Shown here: positions 9,289 through 18,316 of the stretch, piece by piece
How the letters are laid out: each line of letters begins with the position of its first letter
Position numbering within the stretch: position 1 is the first letter of the stretch
DNA from: Brucella pseudintermedia
GTDB taxonomy: Bacteria > Pseudomonadota > Alphaproteobacteria > Rhizobiales > Rhizobiaceae
NCBI RefSeq assembly: GCF_042697365.1
Contig: NZ_CP137605.1
Length of the DNA stretch: 64,000 bases
Reading direction: 5' to 3' (one strand)
Made by a program: the position numbers and the translations under genes
The notes under the pieces: generated by a model
What the model was told of the DNA's origin: nothing
Databases searched by the model: none
The model's input: only the letters and a program-made list of their open reading frames with translations

Positions 9289-10746
9289 ATGTATCTCGGA
9301 ATCGATCTAGGAACATCCGGTGTCAAGGCGCTGTTGATCGATGACGGACAGACGGTGATCGGTTCGGCCCATGGCGAACTGGACGTTTCGCGTCCCCATC
9401 CTGGCTGGAGCGAACAGGACCCGGCTCATTGGATCGATGCCTGCCGCACAGCGGTCGACGGCCTGCGCGCGGCTCACCCGAAAGAATTTTCGGCGATTGC
9501 CGGTATCGGTCTTTCCGGGCAGATGCATGGTGCCACCCTTCTGGACGAACAGGATCAGGTGCTGCGTCCCTGCATCCTGTGGAACGATACGCGCAGTTAT
9601 CGCGAAGCCGCCGCACTCGATGCCGATCCGGCCTTTCGCGCCATCACCGGCAACATCGTTTTTCCGGGCTTTACAGCGCCGAAACTGGTCTGGGTTGCCA
9701 AGAACGAATCCGAGATTTTCGCTCGCATCCGCAAGGTGCTGTTGCCGAAGGACTATCTGCGCCTCTGGCTGACCGGCGAATATGTGTCGGATATGTCGGA
9801 TTCAGCAGGCACGAGCTGGCTCGATACTGGCGCGCGTCGTTGGTCGCGCGAACTCCTGGACAAGACCGGCCTTGATGAAAGCCAGATGCCGCGTCTTGCC
9901 GAAGGCACCGACGCAACCGGACGGCTGCGGGCCGAACTTGCCGCCGAATGGGGTGTCGCCGGTCAGCCGGTCGTAGCGGGCGGCGCTGGCGACAATGCCG
10001 CCTCGGCCTGCGGCATGGGTACGGTCAAACCCGGCCACGCCTTCGTTTCGCTCGGCACATCGGGCGTGCTTTTCGCGGCGAACGGGGCCTATCAGCCGAA
10101 GCCGGAAAGCGCGGTTCATGCCTTCTGCCACGCCCTGCCCGACACGTGGCACCAGATGGGCGTCATCCTCTCTGCGGCGAGCGCGCTCGACTGGTATGCG
10201 CGGCTTGTCGGCAAAACCGCACGTGAACTGGACGAGGCACTTGGCGATCGGCTGAATGTGCCGGGTAGCGCAACCTTCCTGCCCTATCTCTCGGGCGAAC
10301 GCACCCCCTATAACGATGCGAAGATACGCGGCGTGTTTTCCGGTCTGGAACATGAATCCGATCAGCGCGCCTTGACGCAAGCCGTGCTGGAAGGCGTCGC
10401 CTTTGCGATCCGCGATAATCTCGCCGCGCTGCAATCGGCTGGAACCGAAATCAGGTCTCTCACCGCCGTTGGCGGCGGCTCGCGCTCCACTTATTGGCTG
10501 AAGGCCATCGCGACCGCCTTGAACGTGCCGATCGCCTTGCCGGAAGAAGGCGATTTCGGCGCGGCTTTTGGCGCCGCACGACTGGGGCTCGTCGCCGCTA
10601 CGGGCGCCGATCCGTTTGCCGTCTGCGCACCGCCGCGCACGGAACGCACGATAGAGCCGGAAGCTGCCCTGCTCCCGGCTTATGAGGAAGCCTATCAGCG
10701 CTATCACGCCCTTTATCCGGCACTTCACGCCCTCGCCGGTTCGTGA
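9289..10746 (+). CDS. xylB: Xylulokinase
   Basis: This 485-residue FGGY-family sugar kinase phosphorylates D-xylulose to xylulose 5-phosphate for the pentose phosphate pathway. The N-terminal phosphate-binding loop 'MYLGIDLGTSGVKALL' is intact. Typical xylulokinase motifs follow: 'GLSGQMHGATLLD' (about 80), 'PCILWNDTR', 'LPKDYLRLWLTGE', 'GGAGDNAASACGMG' (about 230) and 'AVGGGSRSTYWLKAIA' (about 390). Length is normal for the family. It sits between the regulator and xylose isomerase on the same strand, which supports a catabolic xylose operon. Confidence 0.96.
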   Translation: MYLGIDLGTSGVKALLIDDGQTVIGSAHGELDVSRPHPGWSEQDPAHWIDACRTAVDGLRAAHPKEFSAIAGIGLSGQMHGATLLDEQDQVLRPCILWNDTRSYREAAALDADPAFRAITGNIVFPGFTAPKLVWVAKNESEIFARIRKVLLPKDYLRLWLTGEYVSDMSDSAGTSWLDTGARRWSRELLDKTGLDESQMPRLAEGTDATGRLRAELAAEWGVAGQPVVAGGAGDNAASACGMGTVKPGHAFVSLGTSGVLFAANGAYQPKPESAVHAFCHALPDTWHQMGVILSAASALDWYARLVGKTARELDEALGDRLNVPGSATFLPYLSGERTPYNDAKIRGVFSGLEHESDQRALTQAVLEGVAFAIRDNLAALQSAGTEIRSLTAVGGGSRSTYWLKAIATALNVPIALPEEGDFGAAFGAARLGLVAATGADPFAVCAPPRTERTIEPEAALLPAYEEAYQRYHALYPALHALAGS

Positions 10747-10795
10747 CGCTGCCGCACGCAATCAGACATGAACGTCATTCGAACGGGAGGACATA

Positions 10796-12103
10796 ATGAG
10801 CACGGGATTTTTCGGCGACATTCAAAAGGTTAAGTATGAGGGGCCGGACAGCGACAATCCGCTGGCATTCCGCCACTATAACCCGGATGAAATCGTGCTG
10901 GGCAAGCGCATGGAAGATCACCTGCGCTTTGCGGTCGCCTACTGGCACAGTTTTGCCTGGGAAGGTGGGGACCCGTTCGGCGGACGCACCTTCGACCGTC
11001 CATGGTATTCCAACGAACTTGATGCGGCAAAACTCAAGGCTGAGGTGGCTTTCGAGTTCTTCTCGCTGCTCGGCGCGCCCTATTATTGCTTCCACGATGC
11101 CGATGTGCGGCCAGAGGGACGCAACTTTGCGGAAAATTCGCGCTATCTGAACGAGATCGTCGACATCTTCGAGAAGAAGCAGGCCGAAACCGGCGTAAAG
11201 CTGCTCTGGGGCACGGCGAACCTGTTCTCCAACCGCCGCTATATGGCAGGCGCGGCAACCAATCCCGATCCGGACGTTTTCGCTTTTGCCGCGGCGACCG
11301 TGAAAAGCTGCATTGATGCCACCAAGCGGCTCGGCGGCGAGAACTATGTGCTGTGGGGCGGCCGCGAAGGATATGAAACGCTGCTCAACACCGATCTTGG
11401 CCGCGAGCTTGACCAGATGGGCCGGTTCCTCAATCTGGTGGTCGAATACAAGCACAAGATCGGCTTCAAGGGCACGATCCTGATCGAACCGAAGCCACAG
11501 GAACCGACCAAGCATCAATATGACTACGACGTTGCGACAGTCTATGGCTTCCTGAAGCGCTACGGCCTCGAAAACGAGGTGAAGCTCAATATCGAGCAGG
11601 GCCACGCCATTCTGGCCGGTCATTCTTTCGAGCATGAACTCGCGCTCGCCCGCACACTCGGCATTTTCGGTTCCATCGACATGAACCGCAATGACTACCA
11701 GTCGGGCTGGGACACGGACCAGTTCCCGAACAATGTGCCGGAAATGGCGCTCGCCTATTATCAGGTTCTGCTGGCTGGCGGCTTCACGACCGGCGGCACC
11801 AATTTCGACGCCAAGCTGCGCCGTCAGTCGCTCGACCCGCAGGATCTGCTGATCGGCCATATCGGCGGCATGGATTGCTGTGCACGCGGGCTCAAGGCAG
11901 CCGCCGGAATGCTCGAAGACGGCGCATTGTCCAAGCCGCTCGACGAGCGTTATGCAGGCTGGAACGGCGATTTCGGCAAGAAGCTTCTGACCGGCCTCTC
12001 GCTGGACCAGATCACCGCTGAAGTCGAAGCGAGGGACATCAATCCGCAGCCGAAATCCGGCCGTCAGGAATATCTCGAAAATATCGTCAATCGCTACGTT
12101 TAA
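10796..12103 (+). CDS. xylA: Xylose isomerase
   Basis: This 435-residue group II xylose isomerase interconverts D-xylose and D-xylulose using two divalent metals in a TIM barrel. Conserved pieces are visible: the catalytic histidine in 'YCFHDAD' (residue 100), the 'LWGGREGYETLLNTD' segment (about 185), the metal-ligand stretch 'LNIEQGHAILAGHSFEHEL' (about 265), 'SIDMNRND' (about 295) and 'DLLIGHIGGMDCCARGL' near 355. The ATG follows GGGAGGACATA. It ends the lacI-xylB-xylA operon, and a strong hairpin with T-run follows 14 bases after the stop. Confidence 0.97.
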   Translation: MSTGFFGDIQKVKYEGPDSDNPLAFRHYNPDEIVLGKRMEDHLRFAVAYWHSFAWEGGDPFGGRTFDRPWYSNELDAAKLKAEVAFEFFSLLGAPYYCFHDADVRPEGRNFAENSRYLNEIVDIFEKKQAETGVKLLWGTANLFSNRRYMAGAATNPDPDVFAFAAATVKSCIDATKRLGGENYVLWGGREGYETLLNTDLGRELDQMGRFLNLVVEYKHKIGFKGTILIEPKPQEPTKHQYDYDVATVYGFLKRYGLENEVKLNIEQGHAILAGHSFEHELALARTLGIFGSIDMNRNDYQSGWDTDQFPNNVPEMALAYYQVLLAGGFTTGGTNFDAKLRRQSLDPQDLLIGHIGGMDCCARGLKAAAGMLEDGALSKPLDERYAGWNGDFGKKLLTGLSLDQITAEVEARDINPQPKSGRQEYLENIVNRYV

Positions 12104-12117
12104 GCGAACTGAAACAA

Positions 12118-12142
12118 AAAGGGCGCCCCGGCGGCGCCCTTT
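12118..12142. terminator. Bidirectional terminator between xylA and the convergent oxidoreductase
   Basis: The stem AAAGGGCGCC (12118-12127) and GGCGCCCTTT (12133-12142), with loop CCGGC, is preceded by an A-run and followed by Ts. It can therefore act as an intrinsic terminator in both directions, for xylA on plus and the Gfo/Idh/MocA gene on minus. Confidence 0.85.
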
Positions 12143-12162
12143 CGCTTATTCCATATCAATTT

Positions 12163-13335
12163 CTAAAGCTTGACCCAGCCACCGTTTTTCTGTGACGAGC
12201 GCACGCAGGCATCGATGAAGGCAACGCCTTTCAGCCCGTCATCGACAGTGGGATAGACCACCGCACTGTCCGGCTTTTTGCCGTTGCGATGGGCCTCAAT
12301 GGCATTGGCGGCTTCCGAATAGATCGTGGCGAAAGCCTCCAGATAGCCCTCGGGGTGTCCCGCCGGTATGCGGGTCACGCGCGCGGCAGCGGACCCCACA
12401 CCGGCACCGCCCCGCGTGATGAGTCGCTTCTGCTCGCCGAAAGGCGTGAACCAGAGATAGTTCGGGTCTTCCTGCGCCCATTCGATGCCGCCCTTCGTGC
12501 CATAAACGCGCAGGCGCAGCGCATTTTCATTGCCGGGCGCAACCTGGCTGCACCAGAGCATCCCCTTCGCGCCGCCCTCAAAACGCAGCATCACATGCGC
12601 ATTGTCGTCGAGACGCCGTCCCTCGACAAAACTGTCGAGATCGGCAGCAAGGCTATCGAGCGTGAGGCCAGTCACGAAGGAGGCGAGATTGAAGGCGTGG
12701 GTGCCGATATCGCCCGTTGCGCCGCCTAGTCCCGATTGTGCCGGATCGGTGCGCCAGACAGCGCCCTTGGCACCGGTCGCCTCCACCGCTTCGGTCAGCC
12801 AGTCCTGTGCATATTCTACCTGGACGACGCGAAGATCGCCAAGCTCGCCATTGGCGATCATCTCGCGCGCCTGCCTTACCATCGGATAGCCGGTATAATT
12901 ATGCGTCAGGATGAACAAGGCACCGCTGTCATCGGCGACTTTTTTCAGCTTCTTCGCATCGGCAAGTGTCGAGGTCAGCGGCTTATCGCAGATGACATGA
13001 ATGCCGCGCCGCAAAAACTCCTTGGCAGCGTCATAGTGCACATGGTTCGGCGTCACGATGGAAACGGCTTCGATCCCGTTTTTCAGGCGCGCCTCGCGAA
13101 TGGCCATATCCTTGTAGCTGGAATAGATGCGGTCTTCCGCCAGTCCCAGTTCTCGACCAGAGGCCTGCGCCTTTTCCGCTGACGAGGACAAAGCGCCTGC
13201 AACCAGTTCAAACCGGTTGTCGAGCCGCGCCGCCATGCGGTGAACGCCGCCGATAAACGCGCCTGCTCCGCCGCCCACCATGCCAAGGCGGATGCGTGGA
13301 ATCGCAGTTTCCTTTGTTTTAGCTTCGATGGTCAT
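12163..13335 (-). CDS. Gfo/Idh/MocA-family sugar oxidoreductase
   Basis: This 390-residue NAD(P)-dependent oxidoreductase has an N-terminal Rossmann fold (GMVGGGAGAFIGGVHRMAA, residues 16-35). It also has the family motif 'VSIVTPNHVHYDAA', the catalytic-lysine motif 'HVICDKPLTSTLADAK' and a C-terminal substrate domain with 'GATGDIGTHAFNLASFV', whose histidine and aspartate are usual catalytic residues. ATG 13335 follows GTGAGGACGCA. It lies 7 bases after the sugar-isomerase gene on the same strand, a pairing seen often in rhizobial carbohydrate loci where the two enzymes work on keto-sugars or inositols. The substrate is unknown. Confidence 0.9.
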   Translation of the reverse strand: MTIEAKTKETAIPRIRLGMVGGGAGAFIGGVHRMAARLDNRFELVAGALSSSAEKAQASGRELGLAEDRIYSSYKDMAIREARLKNGIEAVSIVTPNHVHYDAAKEFLRRGIHVICDKPLTSTLADAKKLKKVADDSGALFILTHNYTGYPMVRQAREMIANGELGDLRVVQVEYAQDWLTEAVEATGAKGAVWRTDPAQSGLGGATGDIGTHAFNLASFVTGLTLDSLAADLDSFVEGRRLDDNAHVMLRFEGGAKGMLWCSQVAPGNENALRLRVYGTKGGIEWAQEDPNYLWFTPFGEQKRLITRGGAGVGSAAARVTRIPAGHPEGYLEAFATIYSEAANAIEAHRNGKKPDSAVVYPTVDDGLKGVAFIDACVRSSQKNGGWVKL

Positions 13336-13342
13336 TGCGTCC

Positions 13343-14395
13343 TCACAATCCAAGCATGCGTCGGTTGGCGGCGTCATCGGTGCCGCCGGATGCAAAATCG
13401 TCAAACGCCTTGTCGGTCACGCGGATGATGTGCGCCTTGACGAACTCCGCGCCTTCGCGCGCGCCATCCTCGGGATGCTTCAGCGCGCATTCCCATTCGA
13501 CCACGGCCCAGCCGTCAAAATCGTTCGCGGCCATCTTGGAGAATACCGCGCCGAAATCAACCTGACCGTCGCCCAGCGAACGGAAGCGGCCCGCGCGGTT
13601 GACCCAGCCCTGATAGCCGCCATAGACGCCCTGCCGCCCGGTCGGATTGAACTCCGCATCCTTGACGTGGAACATCTTGATACGGTCCTTGTAGATGTCG
13701 ATATTGTCGAGATAATCGAGGCACTGCAGGACGTAGTGTGACGGGTCGTAGAGCATGTTGGCCCGCGGGTGATTTTTGACCTGCTCCAGAAACATCTCGA
13801 AGGTCACGCCATCGTGCAGGTCTTCGCCCGGATGGATTTCATAGCAGATATCGACGCCGTGCTCATCGGCATGATCGAGGATCGGCTTCCAGCGCCGGGC
13901 GAGTTCTTCAAACGCGGTTTCCACCAGACCGGCAGGACGTTGCGGCCATGGATAGATGAACGGCCAGGCCAGCGCGCCCGAAAAGGTCGCATGCGCGCCG
14001 ATGCCCAGATTGCGCGATGCGCGGATCGCCATCTTCACCTGCTCAACCGCCCATTGCTGGCGCGCTTTTGGGTTGCCGCGCACTTCGGGCACCGCGAAAC
14101 CGTCAAATGCTTCGTCATAGGCCGGATGCACCGCAACGAGCTGGCCCTGCAAGTGGGTCGAAAGTTCAGTGACTTCGACACCGTTCCGGCGTGCCACACC
14201 GGCAAACTCGTCGCAATAATCCTTCGATTCAGCGGCCTTTTTCAGATCGATCAACTGGCTCGCCCATGTGGGAACCTGCACCCCGACATAGCCTTTTTCG
14301 GCAGCCCATTTGGTGATCCCATCCCATGTATTGAACGGCGCTTCATCGCCTGCGAACTGCCCGAGAAAAATGCCCGGCCCCTTGATCGTCTTCAT
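13343..14395 (-). CDS. Sugar phosphate isomerase/epimerase-family TIM-barrel protein
   Basis: This 350-residue xylose-isomerase-like TIM-barrel protein (AP_endonuc_2 superfamily) contains the metal-binding pattern of the family: 'ICYEIHPGED' (about residue 190), 'ANMLYDPSHYVLQ' (about 220), 'MFHVKDAEF' (about 250) and 'WAVVEWECALKHP' (about 310). ATG 14395 follows GGAGAAATTT. It is transcribed ahead of, and almost touching, the Gfo/Idh/MocA oxidoreductase gene. The preceding minus-strand ABC operon ends in a terminator, so this pair probably has its own promoter at about 14396-14480. The exact substrate is unknown. Confidence 0.88.
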   Translation of the reverse strand: MKTIKGPGIFLGQFAGDEAPFNTWDGITKWAAEKGYVGVQVPTWASQLIDLKKAAESKDYCDEFAGVARRNGVEVTELSTHLQGQLVAVHPAYDEAFDGFAVPEVRGNPKARQQWAVEQVKMAIRASRNLGIGAHATFSGALAWPFIYPWPQRPAGLVETAFEELARRWKPILDHADEHGVDICYEIHPGEDLHDGVTFEMFLEQVKNHPRANMLYDPSHYVLQCLDYLDNIDIYKDRIKMFHVKDAEFNPTGRQGVYGGYQGWVNRAGRFRSLGDGQVDFGAVFSKMAANDFDGWAVVEWECALKHPEDGAREGAEFVKAHIIRVTDKAFDDFASGGTDDAANRRMLGL

Positions 14396-14479
14396 CAAAT
14401 TTCTCCTGAATATGCCCGGATTCCGCCTACAACCGGCATCGAGCATTTTGAGAGCGCGCTTCGCGCTGCATATCGGGAT

Positions 14480-14519
14480 TGAAAAAGAAAGCCGTGCGCC
14501 CGCTATGGCAGGCGCACGG
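14480..14519 (-). terminator. Intrinsic terminator of the second sugar ABC operon
   Basis: Read on the minus strand, the stem CCGTGCGCC/GGCGCACGG (14492-14500 with 14511-14519) is followed by a T-rich tail (CTTTCTTTTTC). It starts about 12 bases after the stop of the binding-protein gene at 14532. Confidence 0.85.
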
Positions 14520-14531
14520 TATCCGGTCACC

Positions 14532-15494
14532 TTAGAACGGCGAATCCGGGAAATAGAAGTCCTCGGCGTTATCCTTCGTCACAAGCGTGGCATCGAGGAT
14601 GTAATTGCCGCTTACCGGTATCTGATCGTAGAAATGACCGGCGGCAAGCTGCATCGCCGTTGACACCATCGCCGGCGGATAGAGAACATCGACCGGCACG
14701 AGCTTGTCGCCATCCATGACCTTCTTGATCATATCCTTGGAGCCTGCACCGCCAACGACATACTGAATGTCGCTGCGGTTCGCCTGCTTGATGGCTTCAA
14801 GAACGCCGACCAGCATGTCGTCATCCTGTGCCCAGACCACATCGATCTTCGGATATTTGGTCAGGAAGTCCTGCATGACGCGGAAGGCATCGTCGCGGTT
14901 CCAGTTGCCATATTGGCGGTCCAGAACCTTCACGTTGGAGCCTTCGATGCCCTTGTCGAAACCATCCTGGCGCTGCTGGTCGATCGGGATCGGCAGGCCG
15001 CGAATGACGACGACCTGTGCATCGGGCGTGGTCTTCTTGATGTATTCGCCTGCCACCTGTCCGAGCGCCGGGTTGTTGCCGGCCACGTAGAGATCACGGA
15101 TGGTGTTGTCGTTGCTGCTCGGCGCGCGGTCGACCAGAGCGACAAAGGTTCCCTTGTCCTTGATTTCCTTGATGGCGTTGACGAGCGGATCGGGATCGGT
15201 CGGCAGAACGACCAGCCCGTCGAGGCCCTGTACGGCCAGATCCTGCAGCGCATTCGCCTGCGATGCCGCATCGGGCGACGTCTTGACGATGACGTTGAGG
15301 CCCGGATGTTCTTCCATCAGGAGCTTCGCCACACGTTCGGCGTGATAGACGACGCCTGCCGTCCAGCCGTGATCGGCCGCCGGGATCGACACGCCAATCG
15401 TCACTTTCTTGTCCTGTGCGCTTGCCGCGCCGCCAAAGGCGAGCGCACCCGCCGTCAAAGCGGCGAAAGCAAGCTTCATCAAATTCCCTCGCAT
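14532..15494 (-). CDS. Sugar ABC transporter periplasmic binding protein (CUT2)
   Basis: This 320-residue protein has a signal peptide ending 'GGAASAQDKK' and a Peripla_BP_4/RbsB-type sugar-binding domain ('VTIGVSIPAADHGWTAGVVY', 'LVVLPTDPDPLVNAIKEI', 'VVWAQDDDMLVGVLEAIKQA'). ATG 15494 follows GGAGGAAGACT; a second in-frame ATG five codons later lacks such a site. It is the last gene of a minus-strand operon in which the ATPase and permease genes come first, the reverse of the usual binding-protein-first order. A strong terminator follows. The nearby uronate dehydrogenase makes a uronic acid or a related sugar a reasonable but unproven ligand. Confidence 0.9.
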   Translation of the reverse strand: MRGNLMKLAFAALTAGALAFGGAASAQDKKVTIGVSIPAADHGWTAGVVYHAERVAKLLMEEHPGLNVIVKTSPDAASQANALQDLAVQGLDGLVVLPTDPDPLVNAIKEIKDKGTFVALVDRAPSSNDNTIRDLYVAGNNPALGQVAGEYIKKTTPDAQVVVIRGLPIPIDQQRQDGFDKGIEGSNVKVLDRQYGNWNRDDAFRVMQDFLTKYPKIDVVWAQDDDMLVGVLEAIKQANRSDIQYVVGGAGSKDMIKKVMDGDKLVPVDVLYPPAMVSTAMQLAAGHFYDQIPVSGNYILDATLVTKDNAEDFYFPDSPF

Positions 15495-15573
15495 AGTCTT
15501 CCTCCCAGTAAACGCGGGGCTCTCATTCCTCTCTGGCTGGAATCGCCCCACCAATCCCGCCAATCTCCAAAAC

Positions 15574-16575
15574 CTATCTTCGCGCCAGCGAGCGCTGCAC
15601 CAGCATCGCGATGATGATAATCGCGCCCTGAATGGCCCCCAGCAGATATTCGCTGACGAAGTTCGACAGCAGCATGATATTTCCGATGATCTCCAGTATG
15701 AACGCGCCGCAGATCGTGCCCCATACACGGCCGACGCCGCCGCGCAGCGCCGTGCCGCCGACAACGACTGCCGTGATCGCCTGCAATTCCCACATCAGGC
15801 CTGTGGTGGCAGAGGTGGAGCCAAGGCGCGGCACATAGAGAAGCACGGCGACAGCGACGCAAAGCCCCTGGATAACGAAAGCAATGGTGCGCACCTTTTT
15901 GACCGAAATGCCGGAATAGCGCGCCACGTCCTCATTCGATCCTACCGCAATGACATGGCGGCCATAGCGTGTCCGATAGAGGACGAACGCTGCGAGCGCT
16001 GCCGTCACGAAGATCACGATAACCGGCACCGGTACGCCCAGAACGGAACCGAAATAGGCCGGGCGGTAAAGCGCCTGAATATCAGGATTGCGCAAGGTGA
16101 TCGCGCCGCCCTGCGACAGCCACGTGGTGAGACCGCGATAGATGCCCATCGTGCCAAGCGTGGCAATAAAAGGCTCGATGCCGCCCACTGTCGTTATCAG
16201 GCCGTTCAACAGCCCGCAGGCTGCACCGACGATCAGCGCCAGCATGACGGCTGCGATCAGCATCATTACCGGATCGGCGATCATCCCGCTGTTCATGAAA
16301 AGGATCATGATGCTGGCGACGAACGCCACCATTGCACCTACGGACAGATCAAGCCCGCCGGATGAAATCACATAAGTCGCGCCAAGCGCGATAATGGCGA
16401 TGAATGCGCTGCGCGTTGCGACATTGAGAAGATTGTCGATGCCGATGAAATTCGGGTTGGCAATCGTACCCAGAACAAGCAGCAGGGCAAGCGCCACAAA
16501 AGGCGCAATCGCCCGCAGATCCCAATCCTTGGACGTCCTCGGCATTCTGCTTTTATCGGTCGCAACCTGTGTCAT
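15574..16575 (-). CDS. Sugar ABC transporter permease (CUT2, RbsC-like)
   Basis: This 333-residue inner-membrane permease has roughly ten membrane segments and RbsC/YtfT-type motifs ('ISSGGLDLSVGAMVAFVAS', 'GSNEDVARYSGISVKKVR', 'VVVGGTALRGGVGRVWGTI'). It forms the translocation path for the neighbouring binding protein and double-domain ATPase. ATG 16575 is preceded by GGGAAAT. The ATPase gene ends 21 bases upstream and the binding-protein gene starts 79 bases downstream, all on the minus strand. Confidence 0.92.
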   Translation of the reverse strand: MTQVATDKSRMPRTSKDWDLRAIAPFVALALLLVLGTIANPNFIGIDNLLNVATRSAFIAIIALGATYVISSGGLDLSVGAMVAFVASIMILFMNSGMIADPVMMLIAAVMLALIVGAACGLLNGLITTVGGIEPFIATLGTMGIYRGLTTWLSQGGAITLRNPDIQALYRPAYFGSVLGVPVPVIVIFVTAALAAFVLYRTRYGRHVIAVGSNEDVARYSGISVKKVRTIAFVIQGLCVAVAVLLYVPRLGSTSATTGLMWELQAITAVVVGGTALRGGVGRVWGTICGAFILEIIGNIMLLSNFVSEYLLGAIQGAIIIIAMLVQRSLARR

Positions 16576-16596
16576 CTATTTCCCACTTTATTGTTT

Positions 16597-18120
16597 TTAT
16601 GCGGCGTTTTCGGCTTCAACGCCGGTTGCAAGCACGACGATATCATGTTCCGTCATGCGGTCGCCCGTCACCTCACCGGCAATCCGCCCTTCCCGCATCA
16701 CGACGATGCGGTCGCAGATACCGATCAGTTCCGGCATTTCCGACGAAACGACGATGATCGATTTCCCCTCATCGGCCAGATTGGCGATGAACTGGTAGAT
16801 TTGCTCCTTCGTGCCGACATCGATGCCGCGTGTCGGTTCATCAATGATGACGATGGACGGATCGAGCATCATCATCTTGGCGAGCAGCAGCTTCTGCTGG
16901 TTGCCGCCCGAGAGCTGGCCTGCAAGAATGTCCTTGCGGCCCGTACGAATATCGAACTCGCGGATCGCATCATCGAGCGCGGTGCGTTCCCGGTCGCGAT
17001 TGATCTGCAAACCGCTCACGAATTTCTTCAATGAAGCGAGCGTCAGATTGACGCCCAGATCCTTGGACAGCAGCAGCCCTTTGCCCTTGCGGTCCTCGCT
17101 GAGATAAACGATCCCCGCCTTCTGGCTTTCATGCGCATTGCGGAAGTGAACCGGCTTTCCATTGTGGCGCGCATCGCCCTTGCCGGGCCGCAGACCGACG
17201 ATGCCTTCCATCAGTTCCGTACGGCCCGCGCCGACCAGACCGGCAAAGCCAAGTATTTCGCCACGGTTCAGGTAAAAGCTCGCATTCTGCACGTAACCCG
17301 GCACGCTGAAGTTCTCGATTTCCAAAATGGCAGCGTTGTCATGCTGGCTTGCGCGGTCAGGATAGAGTTTTGCGACATCGCGGCCAACCATCAGCCGCGC
17401 CATATCGGACGGCTGCAATTCCGAAGCCAGATGCGCAGACACGAGCTTGCCGTCACGAAGCACGGTCACGCGGTCGGATATTTCCTTCACTTCCGGCAGG
17501 CGGTGCGAAATATAAAGAACCGCAACGCCTTTGGCGCGAATATCGCGAATGACTTTCAGCAGCGCTTCCGTCTCGAAAGGCGTCAGCGAAGCGGTCGGCT
17601 CATCGAAGATCACCACGCGATGCGGCACCAGCAGCACCCGGGCGATTTGCACCAGCTGGCGCTGCGCAATCGACAGGGAGCCCACAACCGCATCGGGGTC
17701 GATATCGGCGCTCAGATCACGGATGGCCTTGCGCGCACCTTCGCGCATCGACTTGTCGTCAACGACCAAGCCCCGGTGAAGCTCACGGCCAAGATAGATG
17801 TTCTGTGCGACGGTCAGATCGGGTGCGAGCAGGATTTCCTGATGCACGAGCACGATGCCCTGCGCTTCGGCTTCAACCGGTCCGGAAAAGGACACTGGCT
17901 GACCGTCGATGCGGATTTCTCCGCTCGTGGGGCGCTCATTGCCCGCCAGAAGCTTCATCAGCGTCGATTTTCCGGCACCGTTCTCACCGATAATCGCGTG
18001 AACTTCGCCGCCGAAAATGCGCAGATCAATATTCTTCAAAACCTGAACAGGACCGAATGATTTGGAAAGCGACACGGCCTCCAGCAGCGCTGGCCTGCCA
18101 TCTTCTTCCGGCGCACTCAT
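16597..18120 (-). CDS. Sugar ABC transporter double-domain ATPase (CUT2)
   Basis: This 507-residue protein has two ABC domains. The first has Walker A 'GENGAGKSTLMKLLAG' and 'VLVHQEILLAPDLTVAQNIYLG'. The second has the degenerate loop 'GLVGAGRTELMEGIVG', the signature 'LSGGNQQKLLLAKMM' and 'IIDEPTRGIDVGTKEQIYQ'. It powers the downstream permease and binding protein. ATG 18120 lacks a good ribosome site and overlaps (ATGA) the stop of a 29-codon upstream reading frame that has a strong one, suggesting coupled translation. An in-frame TTG two codons upstream (18126) is an alternative. The operon's upstream region carries the element shared with the xylose locus. Confidence 0.92.
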   Translation of the reverse strand: MSAPEEDGRPALLEAVSLSKSFGPVQVLKNIDLRIFGGEVHAIIGENGAGKSTLMKLLAGNERPTSGEIRIDGQPVSFSGPVEAEAQGIVLVHQEILLAPDLTVAQNIYLGRELHRGLVVDDKSMREGARKAIRDLSADIDPDAVVGSLSIAQRQLVQIARVLLVPHRVVIFDEPTASLTPFETEALLKVIRDIRAKGVAVLYISHRLPEVKEISDRVTVLRDGKLVSAHLASELQPSDMARLMVGRDVAKLYPDRASQHDNAAILEIENFSVPGYVQNASFYLNRGEILGFAGLVGAGRTELMEGIVGLRPGKGDARHNGKPVHFRNAHESQKAGIVYLSEDRKGKGLLLSKDLGVNLTLASLKKFVSGLQINRDRERTALDDAIREFDIRTGRKDILAGQLSGGNQQKLLLAKMMMLDPSIVIIDEPTRGIDVGTKEQIYQFIANLADEGKSIIVVSSEMPELIGICDRIVVMREGRIAGEVTGDRMTEHDIVVLATGVEAENAA

Positions 18121-18206
18121 AGGCAACCGCCCACGGCGAACCGCCGCATCCGGCGCTTTTTCCCCCCGGTCTTTTCCAAAGCTTTCGCCGCTGTTTCTGG
18201 CTGCAC
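18117..18206 (-). CDS. Putative 29-residue leader peptide coupled to the ABC ATPase
   Basis: A GTG at 18204-18206 follows GGGAGGAG (18212-18219) with five bases between. The frame runs 29 codons and ends with TGA at 18117-18119, overlapping the ATG of the ABC ATPase gene as ATGA. The peptide is basic (KTGGKKRRMRR) with no recognised domain. The ATPase start itself lacks a ribosome site, so this small frame probably serves translational coupling. It could instead be a remnant of a longer ATPase N-terminus lost by frameshift. Confidence 0.4.
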   Translation of the reverse strand: MQPETAAKALEKTGGKKRRMRRFAVGGCL

Positions 18207-18252
18207 GTGAACTCCTCCCAAAGCACCACGACCAAAAGATTAGCTTTCGTTT

Positions 18253-18283
18253 TGAGGTACGTAAAGCAAAATATGCGCGCTAT
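18253..18283 (-). promoter_or_regulatory. Shared 31-bp promoter/operator element, copy 2
   Basis: On the minus strand this stretch matches 27 of 31 bases of the element at 8157-8187, including an identical TTTACGTACCTCA (18265 down to 18253). As in copy 1, a candidate promoter starts with TTTACG and has a -10-like TAATCT 17 bases later (about 18242-18237), pointing at the leader and ABC ATPase. Identical orientation and spacing in both copies argue for a common regulator. Confidence 0.6.
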
Positions 18284-18316
18284 CCCGACTTCATCAACCC
18301 TTGGACGAAAGTCCGG

